DNA of 64,000 bases from Clostridia bacterium (GTDB lineage Bacteria; Bacillota; Clostridia; UBA1381; UBA9506): NCBI GenBank assembly GCA_017546245.1, contig JAFYXI010000022.1:23132-87131 (forward strand). The letters run 5' to 3'. The translations under genes and the position numbers were made by a program. Positions 46,540 to 55,006 of this stretch are shown here, piece after piece (within the stretch, counting starts at the first letter, position 1; the number at the start of each line of letters is the position of its first letter). The notes below the pieces were generated by a model. It did no database searches. It was given only the letters and a program-made list of their open reading frames with translations, and was not told where the DNA came from.

Positions 46540-47814
46540 ATGTCAGATTACAGAATTGAAACCAAATGTATTCAAAGCGGATACACTCCGGAAAATGGTG
46601 AGCCCAGAGTTTTACCTATTTATCAGAGCACAACATGGAAGTACGGTTCAACCGAGCAAATGGGTAAACTTTTCGATTTAGAAGAAAGCGGATATTTTTA
46701 CACACGTCTTGCAAATCCTACAAACGACGCTGTTGCTGCTAAGATTGCGGATTTAGAAGGCGGAGTTGCTGCTATGCTTACTTCATCCGGTCAGGCAGCT
46801 TGTTTTTATGCCATATTTAACATTTGTCAGGCAGGTGACCATTTTGTATGCTCAAGCAGCGTATACGGCGGCACATTTAACCTTTTTGGTGTTACTATGA
46901 AAAAACTGGGGATAGAAGTAACATTTGTTGATCCGGACAGCGACGAAGAAACATTAAATGCCGCTTTTCGCGAAAACACAAAAGCTATGTTCGGTGAAAC
47001 CATTGCAAATCCTGCTTTGGTTGTTTTAGATATTGAAAAATGGGCAAACATTGCTCATGCTCATAATGTACCGCTCATAATTGATAACACATTTGCCACG
47101 CCGATAAATTGCAGACCTTTTGAATGGGGCGCAGATATTGTTGTTCATTCAACTACAAAATATATGGATGGACACGCTACAAGCGTAGGTGGAGCAGTAG
47201 TTGACAGCGGCAACTTCGACTGGGAAAAAGCAGGCAAGTTCCCCGGGCTTACAACTCCCGATGCATCGTATCATGGTATAACATATACTGAAAAATTCGG
47301 TAAAGCTGCATATATAACAAAGCTTACTGCACAGGTAATGCGTGATTTGGGTTCTATACCATCTCCGCATAACGCATTTTTATTGAACTTAGGTCTTGAA
47401 ACATTACCGCTCAGAATGGAACGTCATTGCTCGAATGCGCAGGCGGTTGCAGAATATTTAAGCAAAAATGATAAAGTATCTTGGGTAAAATATTGCGGTT
47501 TGCCGGGTGATAAATACTATGATTTGGCGCAGAAATATTTACCAAACGGCTCTTGCGGCGTTATTTCTTTTGGTGTTAAAGGCGGCAGAGAAGCGGCGGT
47601 TAAGTTTATGGACAGCTTAAAGCTTGCAGCAATTGTAACGCACGTTGCAGATGCAAGAACTTCTGTTCTTCATCCTGCAAGTCATACTCACAGACAGTTG
47701 AATGATGCCGAGCTTGAGGCAGCAGGCGTAACACCTGACCTTATCAGATTTTCGGTTGGTATCGAAAACGTTCAGGATATTATTGCTGATATTGAACAGG
47801 CATTAAATGCATAA
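46540..47814 (+). CDS. metY: O-acetylhomoserine sulfhydrylase family
   Basis: A 424-residue Cys/Met-metabolism PLP enzyme. The PLP lysine is in VVHSTTKYMDGHATSVGG, with ATPINCRPFEWGADI before it, and RLANPTND and SSGQAA near the N-terminus. The length and the YHGITYTEKFGKAAY segment are typical of OAH/OAS sulfhydrylases rather than of cystathionine synthases or lyases. It makes homocysteine from O-acetylhomoserine and sulfide. A matching homoserine O-acetyltransferase is encoded at 56312-57229. It starts 10 bases after the SbcC-like gene and may be cotranscribed. Confidence 0.88.
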   Translation: MSDYRIETKCIQSGYTPENGEPRVLPIYQSTTWKYGSTEQMGKLFDLEESGYFYTRLANPTNDAVAAKIADLEGGVAAMLTSSGQAACFYAIFNICQAGDHFVCSSSVYGGTFNLFGVTMKKLGIEVTFVDPDSDEETLNAAFRENTKAMFGETIANPALVVLDIEKWANIAHAHNVPLIIDNTFATPINCRPFEWGADIVVHSTTKYMDGHATSVGGAVVDSGNFDWEKAGKFPGLTTPDASYHGITYTEKFGKAAYITKLTAQVMRDLGSIPSPHNAFLLNLGLETLPLRMERHCSNAQAVAEYLSKNDKVSWVKYCGLPGDKYYDLAQKYLPNGSCGVISFGVKGGREAAVKFMDSLKLAAIVTHVADARTSVLHPASHTHRQLNDAELEAAGVTPDLIRFSVGIENVQDIIADIEQALNA

Positions 47815-47825
47815 AATTTAATTTG

Positions 47826-47854
47826 TTGACAATTAATCTTTGCTATGATAATCT
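47826..47854 (+). promoter_or_regulatory. Possible promoter of rhaB
   Basis: Consensus TTGACA at 47826-47831; TAATCT after 17 bases with extended TGA. The -10 is imperfect. Confidence 0.45.
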
Positions 47855-47892
47855 AAATACTATAATTAACTTTATTTAAGGGGGAGTTTAAA

Positions 47893-49377
47893 ATGGCAAA
47901 TACCGGTAAGGTTTTGGCTTTTGACTTTGGTGCATCGAGCGGACGTGCCATGCTGTTTACTTTCGATGGAAAAAAACTTGAAATAGAGGAAATGCATCGT
48001 TTTTCTAACGACCCGGTTATGATAAACGGAAGCTATCATTGGGATGTTTTGCGTTTGTTCTTTGAAATTAAAAAGGGCATTTCAAAAACTTTAAATGCAG
48101 GACATAAAGATATTGAAGCAATAGGTATTGACACTTGGGGTGTTGACTACGGTTTGTTTGACGAAAACGGCAAATTGCTTGGTAATCCGTATCACTACCG
48201 TGATGAAAGAACTAATGGAATGATTGAGTTAGCTGATGAAAAAGTCGGCAAAAAATATATTTTTGACCAGACCGGATTACAGTTTAACTTTTTTAATACA
48301 ATCTTTCAGCTTATGGCTGCAAAAGAGCAGAAGGATTCAACTCTTCCTATGGCTAAAAAATTACTTTTTATTCCTGATATATTCAACTACTTTTTAACCG
48401 GTGTTATGAAAAACGAATATACCGAGTCATCGACCTCTATGATGCTTAATCCGCATACTAAAAAGTGGAATAAGGAGCTTTTAGATAAGTTGGATATTCC
48501 GTCAGATATTCTTTGTGATATCATCGAGCCTGGTACAGTTTTAGGCGAGCTTTCTGATGATATTTGCGAAGAACTCGGATGCCCTAAAATTCCGGTAATT
48601 GCTGTTGGTTCACACGATACAGCATCAGCTGTTGCAAGTGTTCCGGTAACCGAGGATTACAGCTATGCATACATATCAACAGGTACATGGGCGCTTATGG
48701 GTGCAGAATTAGATGCACCAAGTGTAACAGAACACTCTTTTAAATATAACTTTACTAACGAAGGTGGCGTTTGCGGCAAAATCCGTTTCCTTAAAAACAT
48801 AATGGGTCTTTGGATTATTCAGGAATGCCGTCGTCAATGGGAAAGAGAGGGTAAAGAGCTTTCTTTTGACGATTTAGAAAAGGCAGCTTGGGGTGCGGCT
48901 CCGTTCGAGTCATTTATTGACCCCGATTATCACGATTTTGCAACTCCTGGTAATATGCCCCAAAAAATAAGAAACTTCTGTGAAAAAACAGGACAAAAAA
49001 TTCCTCAGACAGAGGGCGAAGTTATTCGTTGTGCAGCGCAGAGTTTAGCTATGAAGTGTCGTATGGTTGCTGATGCATTAGAAGACGTTCAGGGCAAAAA
49101 ACTCGAGGCCGTTCATATGTTAGGCGGTGGAATCAAAGACACAATGGTAACAAGCTTTGTGTCAAATGCAACAGGAAAACGTGTTATCGCAGGACCTGTT
49201 GAAGCAACAAGTACAGGTAACGCAGTTCTTCAGTTAATGGCACTTGGCAAGATTTCATCTCTAACCGAAGCTCGTACAATCATTCGCGATTCGTTCCCGA
49301 TTAAAGTTTATGAACCTCAGGATAGCGAAGAATGGAACGCAGCATACGAACAGTTTAAAAAAATCGCAACATTATAA
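47893..49377 (+). CDS. rhaB: Rhamnulokinase
   Basis: A 494-residue FGGY-family kinase. The N-terminal phosphate motif AFDFGASSGRAMLF and the WDVLRLFFEIK, GIDTWGVDYGLFDENG and HYRDERT segments are typical of RhaB, which phosphorylates L-rhamnulose. C-terminal ATPase motifs HMLGGGIKDTMVTSF and STGNAVLQLMALG are present. A GGGGGAG site precedes the start. No rhaA or rhaD adjacent; the divergent AraC-type regulator lies just downstream and could control it. Confidence 0.9.
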   Translation: MANTGKVLAFDFGASSGRAMLFTFDGKKLEIEEMHRFSNDPVMINGSYHWDVLRLFFEIKKGISKTLNAGHKDIEAIGIDTWGVDYGLFDENGKLLGNPYHYRDERTNGMIELADEKVGKKYIFDQTGLQFNFFNTIFQLMAAKEQKDSTLPMAKKLLFIPDIFNYFLTGVMKNEYTESSTSMMLNPHTKKWNKELLDKLDIPSDILCDIIEPGTVLGELSDDICEELGCPKIPVIAVGSHDTASAVASVPVTEDYSYAYISTGTWALMGAELDAPSVTEHSFKYNFTNEGGVCGKIRFLKNIMGLWIIQECRRQWEREGKELSFDDLEKAAWGAAPFESFIDPDYHDFATPGNMPQKIRNFCEKTGQKIPQTEGEVIRCAAQSLAMKCRMVADALEDVQGKKLEAVHMLGGGIKDTMVTSFVSNATGKRVIAGPVEATSTGNAVLQLMALGKISSLTEARTIIRDSFPIKVYEPQDSEEWNAAYEQFKKIATL

Positions 49378-49378
49378 T

Positions 49379-49413
49379 AAATAAAGCGGTGTAGCCTAGC
49401 TATACCGCTTTAT
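49379..49413. terminator. Bidirectional terminator
   Basis: AATAAAGCGGT / ACCGCTTTATT stem between convergent genes. Confidence 0.75.
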
Positions 49414-50264
49414 TTATATGAACTTGCACAAGTTCCCGTTTCTCTTTTGAACACATAACTGAAATAATTAGGATTAGCAAATTGGAGCATATCACTTACT
49501 TCATTTACGTTTTTGCCCGACTTTAAAAGTTCAATGGCTTTTCTTATTTTTATGTTAAGAAAGTATTTATGCACACCGCATCCTGCAAACTCAGCAAAAC
49601 AGTTTTTGACTGTTGCAGCACTTACGTTGCATATATCAGCTATTTGCGATATTGTAATCTTATCGTAAATATGTTCTTCTAAAACTCCTACTATTTTTGT
49701 ATAAAGATTAATTCTTTCATTGGGCTCTGCAATGTTAACGCTTTTATCAGAATAAGATAGATAAGTAAAAATCAGCTCAAGATAATTAACACTAATTTGC
49801 ATAATCTTGCTGTTTTGGGCGATTAAATCTGCATAATCCAGCCAATTATTATCTGAATTGTTTTTACGTAACAAATCCAGCAGCATATTCATAATTTTTG
49901 CAGAATCTTCATCAAGCCTATATATGCCATTTCGCAGCTGATGTACAGCTTTTCCTTCCAAATCAAACGAACAAATAAAAACGTGTGACCAATTTTCGTT
50001 TTCGCTCCATATTTTATGAAACTCCATAGGCTTGTGAAAAATAATATCGCCGGCCGATAGTGAATATACACGTTTATCTGCTGTTATTCCTACCTGTCCA
50101 TCTATTACATACACAAATTCCCAAGGAATATGGCATTCGCCCTCAAAATAAAATTCAGGAGAATGCTTTGCCTCAAACATTGAATATATACTGCTTACAG
50201 AAATTAAATTTTCATTTTTGTTAAGTGCCGATATTGACGATATGTATTTTTTATCCGTTTTCAT
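49410..50264 (-). CDS. AraC-family transcription regulator
   Basis: A 284-residue regulator with an N-terminal cupin (about 20-100: VYVIDGQVGITADKRVYSLSAGDIIFHKPMEFH, seen in parts) and two C-terminal helix-turn-helix units (185-280: TISQIADICNVSAATVKNCF and NVNEVSDMLQFANPNYFSYVFKRETG, each in part). Sugar-responsive AraC proteins have this layout. It is convergent with rhaB and divergent from a Gfo/Idh/MocA gene, so either may be its target. AAAGGATG precedes the ATG. Confidence 0.85.
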   Translation of the reverse strand: MKTDKKYISSISALNKNENLISVSSIYSMFEAKHSPEFYFEGECHIPWEFVYVIDGQVGITADKRVYSLSAGDIIFHKPMEFHKIWSENENWSHVFICSFDLEGKAVHQLRNGIYRLDEDSAKIMNMLLDLLRKNNSDNNWLDYADLIAQNSKIMQISVNYLELIFTYLSYSDKSVNIAEPNERINLYTKIVGVLEEHIYDKITISQIADICNVSAATVKNCFAEFAGCGVHKYFLNIKIRKAIELLKSGKNVNEVSDMLQFANPNYFSYVFKRETGTCASSYK

Positions 50265-50286
50265 ATAAAAAACATCCTTTTTCGAA

Positions 50287-50314
50287 TTGTTTATACGCTT
50301 TTTTGTGCTATAAT
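50287..50314 (+). promoter_or_regulatory. Promoter of Gfo/Idh/MocA gene
   Basis: TTGTTT and TATAAT with a 16-base spacer and extended TGC. Confidence 0.55.
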
Positions 50315-50370
50315 AATACCATACAATATTTTAAAAGTAAATACAAATTTAACGAAATGAGGATGAAAAA

Positions 50371-51555
50371 ATGAAAAAACTTAGATTGGGTGTTATAGGA
50401 TTAGGACAGCGCGGCGCTCAGCTTGTAAAAGAAGTTTTCGTAAGCCATGAAAGTGTTGTTGTAACTGCCATTTGCGACAGCTATGAAGACAGAGTGGAAG
50501 ATGCTGCAAAAGTTATTACCGAGGCAGGTCATCCGCAGCCATTTAAAACCGCAAATTACAAAGAAGTTTTAGATAAAGATAAGGTTGACTGTGTAGTAGT
50601 TGCTGCATCGTGGAACAAACATATAGATATGACCATTGATTGTTTAGAAGCAGGCATTCCGTGCGGATGCGAAATCGGCGGTGTTGAAACCTTAGAAGAA
50701 TGCTTTAAGCTTGTAGAAGCATACGAAAGAACAAAAACACCATTTATGTTTATGGAAAACTGCTGCTATGGCAGACGTGAAATGATGGCTTTAAATATGG
50801 CTAAATTAGGTGTGTTTGGTACTTTGGTACATTGCAGCGGCGGATATCATCACGACTTACGCAACGAAGTATCTTTCGGCAAAGAGCTTCGCCATTATCG
50901 TTTGAATGAATATTTAACACGCAACTGTGAAAACTATCCCACACACGAAATCGGACCTATCGCTCAGGTGCTTGATATAAACAGAGGCAACCGTTTTGTA
51001 AGTCTTACATCAACTGCATCAAAAAGTGCAGGGTTGCACGAGTATATCTTAGAGAAAAAAGCAGACGACAAAGAGCTTGTTAATGCAACCTTTGCTCAGG
51101 GCGACATAGTAACAACCGTTATTAAATGCGAACGCGGCGAAACAATTACAATTACACTCGATACAACGCTTCCGAGATACTACAGCCGCGGCTTTACTGT
51201 AAGAGGAACAAAAGGTATGTACGAAGAATTTACCAATTCTGTTTTCATAGATGGAGAAGTTAGTGAAGAAGATCACGCAGAGTGGAAAGCACAATGGGGG
51301 AATGCTGACAGATATGCTGAAAAATATGAACACGAGGTTTGGAAAAAGTTTTTGGCAGATGGCGTTCACGGCGGACATGGCGGAATGGACTATTTAGTAT
51401 ACAGCGAATTTTTTGACTGTGTAATAAACAACAAGCCGATGCCTATTGATGCTTATGATGCTGCAGCATGGATGTGTATAACACCGCTTTCAGAAAAATC
51501 AATTGCAGCCGGTGGAGCGCCGATGGAAATTCCTGATTTTAAGAACTTAAAATAA
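50371..51555 (+). CDS. Gfo/Idh/MocA family protein, GH109-like
   Basis: A 394-residue NAD-binding protein with N-terminal Rossmann motif GVIGLGQRGAQL and a C-terminal substrate domain. The segments FMENCCYGRREMMALNMAK, GGYHHDLRNEV and NYPTHEIGPIAQVLDINRG match the pattern of family GH109 alpha-N-acetylgalactosaminidases, which use NAD and a redox mechanism. It lacks a signal peptide, whereas many GH109 enzymes have one. It may be an intracellular glycosidase or a sugar dehydrogenase. A terminator follows. Probably controlled by the divergent AraC-type regulator. Confidence 0.82.
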   Translation: MKKLRLGVIGLGQRGAQLVKEVFVSHESVVVTAICDSYEDRVEDAAKVITEAGHPQPFKTANYKEVLDKDKVDCVVVAASWNKHIDMTIDCLEAGIPCGCEIGGVETLEECFKLVEAYERTKTPFMFMENCCYGRREMMALNMAKLGVFGTLVHCSGGYHHDLRNEVSFGKELRHYRLNEYLTRNCENYPTHEIGPIAQVLDINRGNRFVSLTSTASKSAGLHEYILEKKADDKELVNATFAQGDIVTTVIKCERGETITITLDTTLPRYYSRGFTVRGTKGMYEEFTNSVFIDGEVSEEDHAEWKAQWGNADRYAEKYEHEVWKKFLADGVHGGHGGMDYLVYSEFFDCVINNKPMPIDAYDAAAWMCITPLSEKSIAAGGAPMEIPDFKNLK

Positions 51556-51558
51556 CGT

Positions 51559-51589
51559 AAAAACAGTCGCTGTAACAGCGACTGTTTTT
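51559..51589 (+). terminator. Intrinsic terminator
   Basis: AAAAACAGTCGCTG / CAGCGACTGTTTTT perfect stem with a three-base loop. Confidence 0.85.
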
Positions 51590-51651
51590 AATGATTTCTG
51601 CTTTAAAAACGAAGAAAAAATTAACGATTTCAGAAAAATTAATAAAAGTAC

Positions 51652-51680
51652 TTGATTTTTAAAATATTAATTGCTATAAT
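51652..51680 (+). promoter_or_regulatory. Promoter of aro leader and aroF-tyrA-aroB
   Basis: TTGATT at 51652-51657 and TATAAT at 51675-51680, 17 bases apart, with extended TGC before the -10. Expected transcript start is about 51687, giving a leader of about 255 bases before aroF. Confidence 0.8.
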
Positions 51681-51712
51681 AAACAAAAATGTATGAAAGG
51701 AGTCATTAAATA

Positions 51713-51832
51713 ATGCAGCTTTTAAAAGGCATAGCTAAAAAAGTATATTATTTTTACTTTAGCCGTAGTTATTTTTGCTTCGGTTACTTTTTCTATGCTC
51801 AGATTAAAAAGCCTATATTTAATGATGTTTAA
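51713..51832 (+). CDS. Phe/Tyr-rich leader peptide of aro operon
   Basis: A 39-codon frame, not found in length-filtered gene calls. It has its own ribosome binding site (AAAGGAG at 51696-51702, ten bases before the ATG) and lies between a strong promoter and a strong terminator hairpin upstream of aroF. Residues 12-28 read YYFYFSRSYFCFGYFFY: 12 of 17 are Tyr or Phe. The whole peptide has 6 Tyr and 7 Phe, using TAT, TAC, TTT and TTC. The operon it precedes makes precursors of Phe and Tyr, and tyrS follows. I infer a control peptide at which ribosomes stall when charged Phe- or Tyr-tRNA is scarce. It need have no function as a protein. The codon run is seen directly; the regulatory role is inferred. 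Confidence 0.75.
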   Translation: MQLLKGIAKKVYYFYFSRSYFCFGYFFYAQIKKPIFNDV

Positions 51833-51834
51833 TC

Positions 51835-51883
51835 TTCATTATGCAACGCATAATATGAATCCATAAATTAAATGGGAACTCAT
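51835..51883 (+). promoter_or_regulatory. Candidate alternative RNA helices (attenuator)
   Basis: After the leader stop codon, TTCATTATGC (51835-51844) can pair with the GCATAAT/ATGAA stretch (51848-51859). The overlapping ATGAATCCAT (51855-51864) can instead pair with ATGGGAACTCAT (51872-51883), the 5' arm of the terminator, through 9 bp with an internal loop. This would block termination. The exact switching order is unresolved because the first arm lies after, not within, the control codons. Confidence 0.45.
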
Positions 51884-51906
51884 TAAATATGAGTTCCCAT
51901 TTTTTT
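51871..51906 (+). terminator. Attenuator terminator upstream of aroF
   Basis: Perfect 13-bp stem AATGGGAACTCAT / ATGAGTTCCCATT with a five-base loop, followed by six T residues. It lies 38 bases before the aroF start and inside the predicted operon leader. Confidence 0.85.
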
Positions 51907-51943
51907 ATTATATTAAAAAATAATTTATAAAGGAGAAATAAAA

Positions 51944-52957
51944 ATGATTGTAATTTTAAAACCAACTGCTCCGAAAGAGGAAATAAAAAGCATCGTAGGT
52001 GAACTTAAAGAGTTTGGTATGGATGTACAGGTTAACGAAGGTGTTGAATGTACCGTTTTGGGTGTATTAGGCAATACTTATGAGGTAGATTCAGATTCTA
52101 TAACTCTTCATCCGTGTGTAGATAGAGTAATGAGGGTATCAGAACCGTTTAAAAAGGCAAATCGTAAATTCCATCCTGATAATACTGTTATTGATGTATG
52201 CGGTTCAAAAATAGGAGGAGAAAACCTTGCGGTAATTGCAGGACCCTGCTCAGTAGAAAGCGAAGAGCAGATTATTAAGATTGCAAAAGATGTAAAAGCA
52301 TCAGGTGCAACATTCTTAAGGGGCGGCGCATTTAAACCGCGTACATCACCTTACTCATTTCAGGGTATGGAATTTGCAGGATTAGAACTTTTAAAAGAAG
52401 CAAAGGCTGAAACAGGACTTCCTATTGTGACAGAAATTATGTCGCCTAAACACGTTGAAAGATTTAACGAGGATGTAGATGTAATACAGGTTGGTGCACG
52501 TAATATGCAGAACTTTGATCTTTTAAAAGAGCTTGGTCACACTAAAAAAACAATTCTGTTAAAAAGAGGCTTGTCTTCTACAATCGAAGAATGGCTTATG
52601 TCTGCTGAATATATTATGGCGGGCGGTAACGAAAACGTTGTTTTGTGCGAACGCGGTATAAGAACTTTTGAAACATACACCAGAAACACGTTGGACATTA
52701 GTGCAATTCCTGCGATTAAAAGACTCTCGCATTTACCGATAGTTGTTGATCCGTCGCATGCAACCGGCATGAACTGGATGGTGGCTCCATTGGCAGTCGC
52801 TGCGGTTGCAGCAGGTGCTGACGGAATTATGATGGAGGTTCATAACGATCCTAAAAATGCAAAATGTGATGGTGCGCAATCAATTACTCCGGCAGAATTT
52901 GACGGCATTATGAAACAGCTTAAGTGCGCAACACAGATTGCCGGCCGCACTCTATAG
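51944..52957 (+). CDS. aroF: 3-deoxy-7-phosphoheptulonate (DAHP) synthase
   Basis: A 337-residue enzyme for the first step of the shikimate pathway, of the type Ib (KDO8P synthase-like) class. An N-terminal ferredoxin/ACT-like regulatory domain (1-68) precedes the barrel, which shows AVIAGPCSVESEEQ, FLRGGAFKPRTSPYSFQG, EIMSPKHVE, LLKRGLSSTIEEWL and VDPSHATG. The regulatory domain is known in relatives to sense Phe/Tyr, so control could be both allosteric and by attenuation. First gene after the leader; AAAGGAG precedes the ATG. Confidence 0.93.
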   Translation: MIVILKPTAPKEEIKSIVGELKEFGMDVQVNEGVECTVLGVLGNTYEVDSDSITLHPCVDRVMRVSEPFKKANRKFHPDNTVIDVCGSKIGGENLAVIAGPCSVESEEQIIKIAKDVKASGATFLRGGAFKPRTSPYSFQGMEFAGLELLKEAKAETGLPIVTEIMSPKHVERFNEDVDVIQVGARNMQNFDLLKELGHTKKTILLKRGLSSTIEEWLMSAEYIMAGGNENVVLCERGIRTFETYTRNTLDISAIPAIKRLSHLPIVVDPSHATGMNWMVAPLAVAAVAAGADGIMMEVHNDPKNAKCDGAQSITPAEFDGIMKQLKCATQIAGRTL

Positions 52958-52967
52958 GAGGATTCAA

Positions 52968-53816
52968 GTGAATAACACTGACTTTTCTATTTTAGTCATT
53001 GGCTTAGGACTTATTGGCGGTTCGGTTGCTAAATCATTAAAAGGATTTAATAATGCTATTATATATGGTGCAGACACCGATGAATCAGTTATAAAAAAAG
53101 CAGAAGAAGATTGTGTCATAAAAAAAGGATACACTCGTCTTTGCGATGCACCAAAATGCAAGCTCGTCATAATTTGTGTAAAACCGGCAGCAACACTTTC
53201 GATTTTGCAAAATGCCGAATTTGATTCAGATGTATTAGTTACCGATGTTTGTGGTGTAAAACAGTATTTACAAAATACCGGTCTTAACCGCAATTTCAGA
53301 TATATTGGCGGTCATCCTATGGCAGGCAAAGAAGTAGGAGGATACGAAAACTCCGATAGTAATCTTTTTAAAAATGCAAGCTATTTGCTTACACCTTCAG
53401 AAAATTCATTGCCTGAAGACATTGAACTTTTAAAAAGCATGGCAACCTATATGGGGTTTCGTCAAACTGTATTTACATCGGCTTTAGAGCATGATAAAAT
53501 GATTGCATACACAAGCCAGTTAATGCACGTAGTCGCAGCGGCATTGTGTGATAATCCGCTTTTAGATAATGCCGAGGGATTTAGTGCAGGCAGCCTTAAA
53601 GATTGCACAAGAGTTGCTAAAATGGACAGCAAAATGTGGACAGAGCTATTTACCGCAAATAAAGATGCACTTACAGAGTGTATAGATTCGTTTATCGATA
53701 GTATGAATGAGGTTAAAAATGCATTGCTAAACAACGATGCAGAAAAACTGCATTTGTTTTTAGAAAATTCTTCCCAAAGAAAGAGGAGATATTTAAATGA
53801 AGACACTTCGTGTTAA
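52968..53816 (+). CDS. tyrA: Prephenate dehydrogenase
   Basis: A 282-residue NAD-dependent enzyme that converts prephenate to hydroxyphenylpyruvate for tyrosine. The Rossmann motif VIGLGLIGGSVAKSL and the diagnostic IGGHPMAGKEVGGYE are present, and HDKMIAYTSQLMHV follows. No fused chorismate mutase or ACT domain. The start is GTG at 52968, six bases after AGGAGG; the frame is open further upstream into aroF. It overlaps aroB by 20 bases. Confidence 0.92.
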   Translation: MNNTDFSILVIGLGLIGGSVAKSLKGFNNAIIYGADTDESVIKKAEEDCVIKKGYTRLCDAPKCKLVIICVKPAATLSILQNAEFDSDVLVTDVCGVKQYLQNTGLNRNFRYIGGHPMAGKEVGGYENSDSNLFKNASYLLTPSENSLPEDIELLKSMATYMGFRQTVFTSALEHDKMIAYTSQLMHVVAAALCDNPLLDNAEGFSAGSLKDCTRVAKMDSKMWTELFTANKDALTECIDSFIDSMNEVKNALLNNDAEKLHLFLENSSQRKRRYLNEDTSC

Positions 53817-54867
53817 TTTAGTAGGGCGTGAATATGATATTTTAATCGAAAAAAATCTGCTTTGTAAATCAGGCGAACTTATAAAAGAACGTTTTTCACC
53901 ATCGAAAATCTTTATTGTAACTGACGATAATGTAAATGCTATTTACGGTAGCATAGTTACAGAATCGTTAAAGGACTCCGGTTTTGAAGTTAAACTGGTT
54001 TCTTTAACTCCCGGAGAACAGACAAAGAGTTTAGAACAGTTATCATATCTTTACAGCGAGGCTTTGGCTTTTTCAATGACGCGAAGTGATATGGTTATTG
54101 CATTAGGCGGCGGAGTAATCGGTGATTTAACAGGTCTTATGGCTGCGACTTTGCTTCGCGGAATTCCGTTTGTTCAGATACCCACAACATTACTTGCGCA
54201 AGTTGACAGTTCTGTAGGCGGCAAGGTTGCAATCGATGTTAAAGAGGGTAAGAATTTAGTTGGTGCTTTTTATCAGCCAAAGCTTGTTATAATTGATACA
54301 GCGGCTCTTGATACTTTATCTGACAGAATATTTTTTGACGGCTTGGCAGAAGTTATTAAATACGGCTTAATTGCTGACGATATGCTTTTTAACAAGCTTG
54401 AAAACTGCCAAAACCGTAATGATATATCAAAGTGCATAGATGATATTGTGTATACCTGTTGCGATATTAAACGCAAGGTTGTAGAAGAAGATGAGCACGA
54501 TACAGGTCTGAGAATGATACTTAATTTTGGGCATACATTGGGACATGTAGTTGAAAAAAATTATAATTACGAAACATATACACATGGTCAGGCTGTTGCG
54601 TACGGAATGTATCTTATAAGTATAATAGGCGAAAAAATGAATGTTATGCAAAAAGGAACGGCAGATAAGATATGTTTAATGCTCAAAAAATTTGATTTAC
54701 CGTATAATATTAAGCTTGCCGATAAAATATCTGATACTTTAGGACTTGATAAAAAGAACGATGGCAGTAACATAAATATTGTGTTGCTTGATAGAATAGG
54801 TAAAGCAATTATTCATAAAATGCCGCTGTCAGAATTTGCTGATATGGTACAAAAAGAGATTAATTAA
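53797..54867 (+). CDS. aroB: 3-dehydroquinate synthase
   Basis: A 356-residue NAD- and metal-dependent enzyme, second step of the shikimate pathway. The motifs VIALGGGVIGDLTGLMAAT, QIPTTLLAQVDSSVGGKVAID, KNLVGAFYQPKLVIID and the metal-binding NFGHTLGHVVE and THGQAVAYGM are present. It overlaps the end of tyrA, with an AGAGGAGAT site inside tyrA. Last gene of the operon; a terminator follows. Confidence 0.95.
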   Translation: MKTLRVNLVGREYDILIEKNLLCKSGELIKERFSPSKIFIVTDDNVNAIYGSIVTESLKDSGFEVKLVSLTPGEQTKSLEQLSYLYSEALAFSMTRSDMVIALGGGVIGDLTGLMAATLLRGIPFVQIPTTLLAQVDSSVGGKVAIDVKEGKNLVGAFYQPKLVIIDTAALDTLSDRIFFDGLAEVIKYGLIADDMLFNKLENCQNRNDISKCIDDIVYTCCDIKRKVVEEDEHDTGLRMILNFGHTLGHVVEKNYNYETYTHGQAVAYGMYLISIIGEKMNVMQKGTADKICLMLKKFDLPYNIKLADKISDTLGLDKKNDGSNINIVLLDRIGKAIIHKMPLSEFADMVQKEIN

Positions 54868-54915
54868 AAAAGATAATGCTGCCTTAATTTTAGGTGGCAT
54901 TATCTTTTATATTTT
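54867..54915 (+). terminator. Terminator of aro operon
   Basis: AAAAGATAATGC / GCATTATCTTTT stem followed by a T-rich tract. Confidence 0.8.
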
Positions 54916-54917
54916 GC

Positions 54918-54946
54918 TTGCAATTGTAGTTTTTATGTGTTAAAAT
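54918..54946 (+). promoter_or_regulatory. Promoter of tyrS
   Basis: TTGCAA at 54918-54923 and TAAAAT at 54941-54946, 17 bases apart, extended TGT. The leader to tyrS is only about 55 bases, too short for a T-box. Confidence 0.65.
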
Positions 54947-55006
54947 ATTATAGTATATGTAAATATTCGACCGGATTACCGGAAATATAAAAGAGAAGGG
55001 GCGAGT

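Noticed and set aside
51590..51943. T-box riboswitch upstream of aroF
   Set aside because: No T-box consensus (TGGNACCGCG-like) or long specifier stem is present; the leader holds a reading frame instead.
54916..55006. T-box upstream of tyrS
   Set aside because: The leader from the predicted promoter is only about 55 bases and contains no terminator.
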